From: Verrucomicrobiales bacterium
GTDB taxonomy: Bacteria > Verrucomicrobiota > Verrucomicrobiia > Verrucomicrobiales > Akkermansiaceae
Assembly: GCA_002729295.1 (NCBI GenBank)
Contig: PBTU01000034.1
Location: 3,777-12,694, forward strand
Reading direction: 5' to 3'
DNA length: 8,918 nt
Below are positions 1 to 5,904 of this stretch, in pieces. How positions within the stretch are numbered: position 1 is the first letter of the stretch; every line of letters starts with the position of its first letter. The position numbers and the translations under genes were made by a program. The notes under the pieces are model-generated. The model saw only the letters and a list, made by a program, of their open reading frames with translations. It did not search any database and had not been told where the DNA came from.

Positions 1-722
1 CCCGCCTTATCGACGAAGACCGAGCGATGACGATCAAGGTCACGGATCAATACCGAAGACATTGATTTATAAATGCGATCAACCTCACCTTTGATTTGAA
101 GATTCTTCTCCTGATAAACATCTTCCTCCGCACTCGTCAGCTGATCGATATAGTGTGAGCCCTTTACCCCCTCGAGCTGAATCCGATCAATGTTCCCTAC
201 CGAAAGATAGGTGTGCAGCGCCGAGCTGACCTTGTAGACGTCGTCGCCGGTATTCCTCATCTTCAGACCAATACGTAATTTGTCCGCCATGCGGATCGTC
301 GCAGTCAATTCGAAGTCATGAGGGAAAAGCGCTTTCGTTTCCTCGTCAGGCACCAGACGAAACACCAGCGTTACCACCTTCCCATCCACCTCTCCGGAGA
401 GGAGCTCCCAGAAACGCGTGCGGGCAAATCCGTGCGAAGGTTTCGACGGATCTTCGGGATGGTTACTAAACCAAGGCCAGCAAATGGGAACGCCTCCGCG
501 AACAGGCTGCCCTGGGACCATTTTGGCTTTCGGGCTAAGATAGAGAACAGGCGGATGCTCGGTCGGCGCCCAAGTCAATACCTGGGCTCCATGCAAAGCC
601 ACCGTCCCGGCAGAGACAGGCGTAGTGACTTCAATGACCGGAAAGCCTGGCTCGGGTTCGGTAACAGCAAATTCAGGTTTTCCTTTAAGGAGAGTGGTAA
701 GATCTTCAATCGATTGCGACAT
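1..722 (-). CDS. yeaD: D-hexose-6-phosphate mutarotase (YeaD-like aldose 1-epimerase), partial
   Basis: Interconverts the alpha and beta anomers of glucose-6-phosphate and related hexose phosphates in the cytoplasm, by family knowledge. The minus-strand translation from the ATG at 722 gives 240 codons and runs off the left edge. It shows the family hallmarks: a V-x-L-H-G-A-Q-V strand near residues 41-48, the block RGGVPICWPWF at 75-85, the catalytic-His segment HGFAR (His97), PHDF at 134-137, the second His in ALHTYLSVG (His170), and GEVDRIY shortly before the edge. E. coli YeaD is about 294 residues, so roughly 50 C-terminal residues are missing, including the usual C-terminal acidic residue. 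There is no signal peptide, as expected for a cytosolic enzyme. The frame stays open upstream of the ATG, but homology begins just after it and no better start is visible. There is no clear Shine-Dalgarno sequence. The gene lies 135 bp after the redoxin gene. The family assignment is firm; the exact start is moderately sure. Confidence 0.93.
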   Translation of the reverse strand, partial: MSQSIEDLTTLLKGKPEFAVTEPEPGFPVIEVTTPVSAGTVALHGAQVLTWAPTEHPPVLYLSPKAKMVPGQPVRGGVPICWPWFSNHPEDPSKPSHGFARTRFWELLSGEVDGKVVTLVFRLVPDEETKALFPHDFELTATIRMADKLRIGLKMRNTGDDVYKVSSALHTYLSVGNIDRIQLEGVKGSHYIDQLTSAEEDVYQEKNLQIKGEVDRIYKSMSSVLIRDLDRHRSVFVDKA

Positions 723-779
723 GGTGGTTGCAGTTAGATTTTCAGAGTTGCCACAGTCTCCCACTAAAGGGAACAAAAG

Positions 780-808
780 AATAAAAGAAAATTTACCATT
801 ACTCTCAA
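780..808 (-). promoter_or_regulatory. Possible sigma-70-type promoter for the mutarotase gene
   Basis: On the minus strand, TTGAGA (complement of 803-808, 5 of 6 to the -35 consensus) is followed after 17 bp by TTTATT (complement of 780-785, 4 of 6 to the -10 consensus). A transcript starting near 773 would have a leader of about 50 nt before the ATG at 722. The spacing is ideal, but the -10 match is weak and the region is AT-rich, so chance is a real alternative. Confidence 0.28.
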
Positions 809-827
809 GCCTCCAACCTACGGCCCC

Positions 828-848
828 TGGACTTCGGTCCAAACCGAA
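828..848. other. Two overlapping, mutually exclusive hairpins after the redoxin gene
   Basis: TGGAC-TTCG-GTCCA (828-841) is a 5-bp stem closing a TTCG tetraloop on the plus strand (CGAA on the minus strand). TTCGGT-CCAA-ACCGAA (833-848) is a 6-bp perfect inverted repeat that reuses the right half of the first. Both lie 10 to 30 nt past the redoxin stop, ahead of the mutarotase gene. Neither is followed by a T-run on the minus strand, so this is not a standard intrinsic terminator. It could be a processing site, a weak terminator or chance. Confidence 0.35.
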
Positions 849-857
849 AACATCTCG

Positions 858-2009
858 CTATTTCTCCTCCGATTTCTTCCAAATCTGAGCCACAATCTTC
901 TTTCTTAATACCAAGGGATCAACTTTCCCCGAATGTTCATAGAGCACTTCTCCGTTCGCTCCCACGAGAATGGTAAATGGCAGGGCTCCATTCCACTTGT
1001 CCTTGAAGACCATGCCCAGATCCTCGGTGTCGCCTTTGAAAATAAAGTGACTCGTCGTCCGACCATCCTCCTCCAGTAACCCCCGATTGCGATGTGACAT
1101 CCCCACTTCCTGCTGCTTGAGAAACTTACTCACCTTTTCCTTGTCGCTCTCTTCATCAAAACTCAGCGAAATGAATTCAAAGTCATGCCAGGAATACTGC
1201 CGGCAAATCTCTGCGAGATCAGGAAACTCCGCAATACACGGTCCGCAGGTCGTGGACCAAAAATTGATGAGCCGCATTCCCTTGCGCCCTTTATTGGCGT
1301 AGATCTTCCCGATGGCATCGGCATCTGCCATCTCCACCGTGATTTCCTGATCCTTCCACTTACGATTCTCTTCCGCCACCTTGCCGGCCTTTTCCTTCCA
1401 CTTCGTCGTGCATCCCACCGGACGCGTCCTCACCACGGCAGGCCTCTTTCCGGCAAGAATTGCCTCGATGGCATCACGACCTTCGTTCTTCTCCACCGGA
1501 CCCAGACGGCGACGTCCGTTGTCCATCCGTCCGTTGTAGCGAAGCTTCAGATCACCATCGAAAACAAAAATATGAGGAGTCGCTATCGCACCGTAGGCCT
1601 TGGCCGTGTCCTGAGTCTCGCCATCGTAAAGGTACGGCAGGTTAAATCCGGCATCCTCGGAAATGAGTTTCATATCCTCAAAGCTGTCGTCGTAAACCGT
1701 CCAGCCCAACTCGGGCAAATGCAGCCCTTCGGGAGAATTACTATTGATCGCGACAAACTTGACCGACTTCCCCTTAAAATGGTCAACCAACGCCACCATG
1801 CGGCCATGCGATGAGATCGCATCGGGACAATGATTCGTGGTAAAGATCACCGCAAGCGCCTTGCCGCCGGAGAAATCTTCCAAGGTGTAGGTCTTTCCAT
1901 CCACGCCGGGAAGGGAGAAATCAGGAGCCTTGGCGTCCTCGACCAGAGGCACCGGAGTGTAGGCATGCAGCGAACCGGCAGCGAGCAGAGAACAAATGAC
2001 TAAACGCAT
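858..2009 (-). CDS. Secreted redoxin with two tandem thioredoxin-like domains
   Basis: Probable exported thiol-disulfide protein of 383 residues from the ATG at 2009. A short signal peptide (MRLVICSLLAAGSLHA) is followed by two domains. The first (about residues 25-190) is AhpC/TSA-like: PDFSLPGVDG, then NHCPDA with Cys61, and a cis-Pro segment IATPH (Pro145). It ends in a linker with PVGCTTKW (Cys200), a motif usual in this redoxin group. The second (about 230-380) is TlpA/ResA-like, with WSTTCGPC (Cys255, Cys258) and cis-Pro segment ALPFTILV (Pro344). Domain 1 has only one Cys at its active site, where relatives often carry CNHC, so Cys61 may pair with Cys200 (inference). A TTG at 2027 would add six residues (MRRSWS); I prefer the ATG because it gives a clean signal peptide. 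GGAG lies only 2 nt before the ATG, too close to be a good ribosome site. The gene starts 50 bp after the rhomboid stop, so co-transcription is likely. The electron donor and target are unknown. Confidence 0.88.
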   Translation of the reverse strand: MRLVICSLLAAGSLHAYTPVPLVEDAKAPDFSLPGVDGKTYTLEDFSGGKALAVIFTTNHCPDAISSHGRMVALVDHFKGKSVKFVAINSNSPEGLHLPELGWTVYDDSFEDMKLISEDAGFNLPYLYDGETQDTAKAYGAIATPHIFVFDGDLKLRYNGRMDNGRRRLGPVEKNEGRDAIEAILAGKRPAVVRTRPVGCTTKWKEKAGKVAEENRKWKDQEITVEMADADAIGKIYANKGRKGMRLINFWSTTCGPCIAEFPDLAEICRQYSWHDFEFISLSFDEESDKEKVSKFLKQQEVGMSHRNRGLLEEDGRTTSHFIFKGDTEDLGMVFKDKWNGALPFTILVGANGEVLYEHSGKVDPLVLRKKIVAQIWKKSEEK

Positions 2010-2059
2010 GCTCCAACTACGCCGCAAGCCGTCTCATCTAGCAAGATAATCCTCCCGGA

Positions 2060-2956
2060 TCAGAGGCTCGCGCGAGGATTAGCCCCCCGAATCAATCGCC
2101 GCAGTCCTTCCCTCATTCGGACTCCCCAAGCCGAAATCACCCGCTCATATCGCGAGGCCGGGAATCCGAGGGCAACTCCAAAGAACAAGCCGAGAAGGTG
2201 CGCCATCACATCAGTCCCCGGTCCTCCGATTCCATGAATCGAAAACAACATCAGACCCGCCAAAAGCGGCACAAAAGCCTGCAGACCCCGACGATACGAA
2301 CGCTCGCGCCAGGCCACATCAAGCCCGGTTCCCACCAGCAATCCCAGCGCTCCAAAGACCGCCGTCGATGCTCCCAGCGAACGGAAAACATCAGGATAAT
2401 GAATCACCGCATTGAGCGTGTTTCCCAGAAAGCCGCTCAGCATAACCAATACCCACCCGCGCAGCGGACCGAAGGAATTGGACACCAGAAGGAAAAAGAT
2501 CACTCCAAATACGACATTCCCCAATAAATGCTCAAAGTCTCCATGCAAAAAGAGCGCGGTGAAAGGACGATACAGCTCCAAGCCGTCCACCACTCCCTTA
2601 GACGAGTTAAGATACGTCTCCGTCACTCCCGCATCTTCCTGCTGCGAGATGAAGCAAAAGAAGACCGCCGCCACCCACACCAGAGCAATTTCCAGCCCAG
2701 ACGAAAACACTGGCACATGCAGTGGCTCCGGCTTGAACTTTTGCTCCTCGGCATACAGACGGAATTCCTCGTGAATCGCCGTCGTAAAGGCCCCATTGGC
2801 ATAGAGCTGATATCCCCCGTTCTCAATCGTGATCAGGCAATCAAGATTCATCGCCAGCACCACCAGCGCATGCTCATTTGCCGCCCCCACCTCCTCAAAA
2901 TACGCCACCGGAGCGTAATCGCTGGTCTTCGGGTCAGTCTCCACCTCGTTCGTCAC
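2060..2956 (-). CDS. Rhomboid-family intramembrane serine protease (GlpG-like)
   Basis: A 298-residue membrane protein expected to cleave transmembrane substrates within the bilayer. Residues 15-72 form a soluble N-terminal segment whose pattern (hydrophobic strand, helix, LITIENGGYQLYAN strands, helix) resembles the cytosolic domain of E. coli GlpG. A first membrane helix lies at about 87-104. The rhomboid core follows: RPFTALFLH (Arg130, His138), His143 and Asn147 in FEHLLGN, the nucleophile Ser197 in GASTAVFG, and the catalytic His253 in MAHLLGLFFG. Order and spacing match the His/His/Asn/Ser/His set of GlpG, so it should be active. The usual GxSG is GAST here. The start is a GTG at 2956; no in-frame ATG lies between it and the upstream stop at 2999-3001, and the next ATG (codon 36, at 2851) would cut the N-terminal domain. 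The ribosome site is weak. The gene is first of the leftward set, 50 bp before the redoxin gene. Substrates cannot be inferred. Confidence 0.93.
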   Translation of the reverse strand: MTNEVETDPKTSDYAPVAYFEEVGAANEHALVVLAMNLDCLITIENGGYQLYANGAFTTAIHEEFRLYAEEQKFKPEPLHVPVFSSGLEIALVWVAAVFFCFISQQEDAGVTETYLNSSKGVVDGLELYRPFTALFLHGDFEHLLGNVVFGVIFFLLVSNSFGPLRGWVLVMLSGFLGNTLNAVIHYPDVFRSLGASTAVFGALGLLVGTGLDVAWRERSYRRGLQAFVPLLAGLMLFSIHGIGGPGTDVMAHLLGLFFGVALGFPASRYERVISAWGVRMREGLRRLIRGANPRASL

Positions 2957-3541
2957 AGCCCACAGATTCGTGCCATTCCAATTTGTTGCAAGTTTCTTCT
3001 AGGAATCTTTTTGATTTCTTTTTCAAACAAACTCCCCCGAACCATTTGTGAGGCCACCGAGCAGCGGTTCTCAGCGGCTGATCTCGAAAGCGCATTTTTC
3101 AACATAGGGCCACCCACATGCCGACAGGGCCCGCAAAGCATATCGATAGACAAACAAAAACCACTCAAACAGCGTGAACTGAGTTACGAAAAAGAGAAGG
3201 GCCGCCCCCAGCCATACGACTAATCTAACCGCGAGCAACAAATGGTCACAATAGGCCCCCTGAGTATGTGGCTATCGCTCTTCCGGAAGGACAGGCAGGG
3301 ACAGACTATTTTCTGATTCCCTGGGGCATGGATTAGTCGGATTCTTTTCACTCATTTTATGATACGAGTAGCCATCCCTCGTCGGCGTCCTGCTACGACC
3401 TTACGTCAAATTGATCGGTAACAACAAGACCTCAATGACGTCAAAGCGGTCATCGAAAACCAAATTTAAAAAAGTAAGAAGAACGCCTAAAAAATCCCAA
3501 CTTGAATTGACTCCGCTCGAAGAATCGCCACAAACAACCAA
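2957..3541. other. 585-bp divergent intergenic region
   Basis: This spacer separates the leftward rhomboid set from the rightward esterase set and must hold both promoters, though I could not assign either with confidence. It is locally AT-rich just upstream of each flanking gene (about 2985-3035 and 3455-3500). No tRNA, strong terminator or repeat array was seen. A short direct repeat CAGCGG-TTCT-CAGCGG lies at 3063-3078. The only coding-like structures are an interrupted hydrophobic frame on the minus strand (3071-3355) and a 36-codon basic frame on the plus strand (3435-3545), listed separately. Confidence 0.7.
3071..3355 (-). pseudogene. Possible amber-interrupted small membrane-protein gene
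   Basis: A minus-strand frame starts at an ATG (3355) and reads 27 polar codons (MSEKNPTNPCPRESENSLSL then PVLPEER). It meets TAG at 3272-3274 and then stays open in the same frame for 66 codons to TGA at 3071-3073. The part after the TAG has a long hydrophobic stretch (LLLAVRLVVWLGAALLFFV, continuing through FEWFLFVYRYALRAL) like one or two membrane helices, then a polar tail ending in FEISR. Read through, it would be a 94-residue protein with a soluble N-terminus and a membrane segment. The second half could also start alone at TTG 3241 (56 residues). I do not recognise the family, and no good ribosome site precedes the ATG. It may be a decayed gene, a readthrough gene or chance. Confidence 0.22.
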
Positions 3542-3545
3542 ATGA
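3435..3545 (+). CDS. Possible 36-residue basic peptide overlapping the esterase start
   Basis: The ATG at 3435 opens 36 codons rich in Lys, Arg, Ser and Thr (begins MTSKRSSKTKFKKVRRTPKK). The stop TGA at 3543-3545 overlaps the esterase ATG as ATGA, the layout used for translational coupling. There is no Shine-Dalgarno sequence and no recognisable family. The Lys-rich content follows from the A-rich DNA here, so chance is the likeliest explanation. It could also act as a leader peptide. Confidence 0.13.
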   Translation: MTSKRSSKTKFKKVRRTPKKSQLELTPLEESPQTTK

Positions 3546-4252
3546 AAAAATTCACTCTCATCCTTCTGCCCTCTCTACTCTCGCTCTTAGCTCACGCCTC
3601 GGAAGATGGAAAGCACCTCTTCATCCTCTCCGGTCAATCGAATATGGCAGGATTGGATCCCAAAATTTCTTTCACCCCCACTGTCGAAACCGCCTTTGGC
3701 AAAGACAAAGTCATCGTGGTCAAGAGCGCTCAAGGCGGTCAGCCGATCCGACGTTGGTATAAACAATGGAAGCCCGAAAATGGCGATGAACCAAAAGCCA
3801 CCGGCGATCTCTATGATGTCCTGATGAAATCGGTCAACGCCGCGATCAAAGGAGAAAAGCTGACCTCGGTCACCTTCCTCTGGATGCAGGGCGAACGGGA
3901 TGCCAAGGAAAAACACGGATCTGTCTACGAGGCCAGTATGAAGGGCTTGCTCGATCAACTCGCCAAAGACCTCGGCCGCGATGACATCAACTTCGTCATC
4001 GGCCGCCTCAGTGATTATGACATGGCCAACAAGCGCTACCCGCACTGGACGGCCGTCCGCAAAGCCCAAGTCTCCGCCGCCGAGGCCAGCACCCGGGGAG
4101 CCTGGGTCGACACCGATGATCTGAACGACGGAAAAAACAAGCGCGGCAGGGAAATCAAAAACGACCTCCACTACTCGATCAGAGGCTACGAAATCTTCGG
4201 GAAACGCCTCGCCGAAAAATCAATTGAACTGGTCAACAAGAGGACCAAGTAA
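3542..4252 (+). CDS. Secreted SASA-type carbohydrate esterase (sialate O-acetylesterase-like SGNH hydrolase)
   Basis: A 236-residue protein with a signal peptide (residues 1-19, cleavage likely in LLAHA-SEDG). It belongs to the SASA/DUF303 family of SGNH hydrolases, which remove O-acetyl groups from sugars. The catalytic blocks are present: LSGQSNMAG with nucleophile Ser33, AQGGQPIRRW with the oxyanion Gly near 65, WMQGERDA (116-121) with the family's QGE, and NDLHYSIRGY with the Asp208/His210 pair. AVRKAQ at 171-176 is another family segment. The length is close to the short single-domain type related to plant carbohydrate esterases such as At4g34215, and shorter than animal sialate esterases, so the sialate name should not be taken literally. 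The substrate is probably an acetylated polysaccharide, inferred from the sulfatases nearby. The ATG at 3542 is preferred for its signal peptide; no ribosome site is visible. It is first of four rightward genes. Confidence 0.88.
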   Translation: MKKFTLILLPSLLSLLAHASEDGKHLFILSGQSNMAGLDPKISFTPTVETAFGKDKVIVVKSAQGGQPIRRWYKQWKPENGDEPKATGDLYDVLMKSVNAAIKGEKLTSVTFLWMQGERDAKEKHGSVYEASMKGLLDQLAKDLGRDDINFVIGRLSDYDMANKRYPHWTAVRKAQVSAAEASTRGAWVDTDDLNDGKNKRGREIKNDLHYSIRGYEIFGKRLAEKSIELVNKRTK

Positions 4253-4318
4253 TTATGCCCCCCCGGCAAGGTATTCTTCAGCAAAAACCACTTGTCTGAA
4301 AAACAGGTTGCTTTCGAG

Positions 4319-4756
4319 ATGGAAACTTCTCTCAGTCCCCCACTCTCCTATCTCTGCCTCTTCGGGCTCCTTGTCGCCTTCTTCCTTTTCGTGTTTGGAA
4401 TTCGGAAATACGGATGGCACCGCATCCTGCTCATCCTCACCGGTAGTGGAGTCCTCGTCTCTTTGGTCTTCTTTTTCCTCGCTCTCAATCCCTGGATCAT
4501 TGACCCACGATTCCGGACCTATCGCAACTTCTACTACGAGATCGAGGAAGGCATGACCCGACAACAAGTCATCGAGATCTTGATCAAACACTACTCCAGA
4601 GACGGAGTCCGGGACCGTCCCATCGTCAGGAGCGACGACCAAGATCAACTGGGCTTTTTCATGCATCCCGAAGACTACCGTGAGCCAAATTGTGAAGGCA
4701 TTTTTCTGGAAATGAAAGACGGCGTCGTTGTGAAAAAGACCTACTCCAACGACTGA
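4319..4756 (+). CDS. Two-helix membrane protein with BamE-like C-terminal segment, function unknown
   Basis: A 145-residue protein of no family I can name firmly. Two hydrophobic helices (about residues 9-29 and 35-57) are joined by a short basic turn (GIRKYGWHR), followed by a soluble tail of about 85 residues. The tail contains EIEEGMTRQQVIEIL (74-88), the pattern that opens BamE/SmpA-OmlA-like domains, and ends in a strand pair GIFLEMKDGVVVKK (127-140), also in keeping with that fold. Unlike BamE it has no lipobox and is tethered by two helices, so an outer-membrane assembly role should not be assumed. The start is uncertain: ATG 4319 is chosen, while TTG 4292 would add nine residues (MSEKQVAFE). 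It begins 66 bp after the esterase stop and ends 61 bp before the CNNM gene, in a probable operon. The role is unknown. Confidence 0.7.
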   Translation: METSLSPPLSYLCLFGLLVAFFLFVFGIRKYGWHRILLILTGSGVLVSLVFFFLALNPWIIDPRFRTYRNFYYEIEEGMTRQQVIEILIKHYSRDGVRDRPIVRSDDQDQLGFFMHPEDYREPNCEGIFLEMKDGVVVKKTYSND

Positions 4757-4817
4757 GGATCATCCTCGAAAAACTTTTTCCTTTCGTTTCCGAAAATCTA
4801 GCGTTTGGTGAAGCTCC

Positions 4818-5888
4818 GTGGGCGTCACCTTACTCATTGTCTATCTCCTCATCGCGTTGGTTTTTTCATTCCTCTGCTCGGTCTTTGAAGCCGTCCTCCT
4901 GAGTATTCGTCAACCCTACATTCTCACCCAGAAGGAAACGAAACCGAAAAACGCCGAGGTCTGGCAGAAGCTTTCCGCCGACATCAACCGTCCCCTCTCG
5001 GCCATCCTGATCCTCAACACCATAGCTCATACCGTCGGAGCCGCCGGAGTAGGAGCGCAGGCTATGAAAGTTTTTGGCGACGGAGCCCTCACCACCGGAA
5101 TCATCTCCGGCATTCTTACCCTGCTTATTCTCATCCTCTCGGAAATCATTCCAAAGACCCTCGGCGCAGTCTTCTGGAAACAACTCGCTCCCACCACCGG
5201 CGTCATGCTGACCTCGCTAACCCGGCTTATGTCCCCTCTCATTTGGATCACGGAGAAAATCACCAGCGGAATTTCCCACGGTCAAAAGAAGGGTGCCTTC
5301 AGCCGCGCGGAATTTGTCGCGATGGCCGACATCGGTGAGAAGGAAGGCTCGATTGAGGAAAACGAAGGTCGCATCGTTAAGAACCTCTTCGGCCTCCGCG
5401 ACACCATGGCCCGCCATGCCGCCACCCCACGCACTGTGGTCTTCGCCCTCCCGTCCAGCTGCACCATCAATGAGTTTATGGAAGGATACTCCGACCGTCC
5501 CTTTTCACGGGTTCCCATCTACAAAGAGACCCTCGATGACCTCGATGGTTTCGTCCTGCAAATCGAACTCCTTCAGGCCCACGCCCAAGGCAAGGGAGAC
5601 AAGCCGCTTTCTGACTTCAGACGCGCTATCCACACCGTCCCACGAACGCAAAACCTCTCGACCCTCTTTGATGACATGATCGCAGATCGGATTCACATTG
5701 CAGCCACTCTCGATGAATACGGCTCCTTCTCGGGAATTATCACCCTGGAAGACGTCATCGAGACTCTCCTGGGAACCGAAATTGTCGATGAAGTCGACGA
5801 CATCGAAGACATGCAACAGATGGCCAGGGAGCTTTGGAAAAAGCGCGCTGAGAAAATGGGGATTCCCCCGCCGGAGCAAAGCAGTTAG
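4818..5888 (+). CDS. CNNM/CBS-domain membrane protein (short HlyC/CorC-family, possible ion transporter)
   Basis: A 356-residue inner-membrane protein. The CNNM (DUF21) domain spans about residues 1-190: a long first helix (5-28), a second helix region with NTIAHTVGAAGVGA (67-80), a third (95-112) ending in the signature SEIIPKTLG, then an amphipathic stretch. The connector with GSIEENEGRIVKNLF (177-191) leads to a CBS pair: the first from TPRTVVFALP (203-212) to about 265, the second from about 272 ending in SGIITLEDVIETLLGTEIVDE (305-325). The protein stops about 30 residues later, so the C-terminal CorC_HlyC domain of longer relatives is absent. By family knowledge such proteins are linked to Mg2+ or Na+ transport with nucleotide sensing by the CBS pair; the substrate here is inference. 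The GTG start at 4818 is forced, since an in-frame TGA lies at 4809-4811. A GGTG seven bases upstream may serve as ribosome site. Its stop is 16 bp before the sulfatase ATG, suggesting one transcript. Confidence 0.9.
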   Translation: MGVTLLIVYLLIALVFSFLCSVFEAVLLSIRQPYILTQKETKPKNAEVWQKLSADINRPLSAILILNTIAHTVGAAGVGAQAMKVFGDGALTTGIISGILTLLILILSEIIPKTLGAVFWKQLAPTTGVMLTSLTRLMSPLIWITEKITSGISHGQKKGAFSRAEFVAMADIGEKEGSIEENEGRIVKNLFGLRDTMARHAATPRTVVFALPSSCTINEFMEGYSDRPFSRVPIYKETLDDLDGFVLQIELLQAHAQGKGDKPLSDFRRAIHTVPRTQNLSTLFDDMIADRIHIAATLDEYGSFSGIITLEDVIETLLGTEIVDEVDDIEDMQQMARELWKKRAEKMGIPPPEQSS

Positions 5889-5904
5889 ATCTTTGCCCCC
5901 AACG

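Noticed and set aside
318..737. Plus-strand open frame of 139 codons
   Set aside because: It is antisense to the mutarotase gene, whose family motifs are clear in the opposite strand.
3063..3078. CAGCGG direct repeat with TTCT spacer as a possible operator
   Set aside because: Only two copies 10 bp apart, not symmetrical, and not placed next to a recognisable promoter.
2953..3168. 71-codon minus-strand frame starting at TTG 3168, whose stop overlaps the rhomboid GTG
   Set aside because: It has no ribosome site, no domain and no conserved pattern; it reads through the upstream AT-rich stretch and is better explained by chance.
3071..3241. The hydrophobic frame as a YidD-type membrane insertion factor, because of YALRAL
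   Set aside because: It lacks the conserved Cys-rich and GG-x-DP segments of YidD; the resemblance is only a short run.
3587..4171. Long open frame antisense to the esterase gene (194 codons)
   Set aside because: It lies wholly opposite a gene with clear SGNH motifs, shows no domain of its own, and follows from the C-rich third positions of the sense gene.
4766..4780. GAAAAACTTTTTC palindrome between the BamE-like and CNNM genes
   Set aside because: An AT-only stem with no loop to speak of; too weak for a terminator and likely a by-product of A/T runs.
5698..5904. In-frame upstream extension of the iduronate-type sulfatase by 69 codons
   Set aside because: It overlaps the conserved second CBS domain of the CNNM gene in another frame, has no protein-like content, and would bury the signal peptide that begins at the ATG at 5905.
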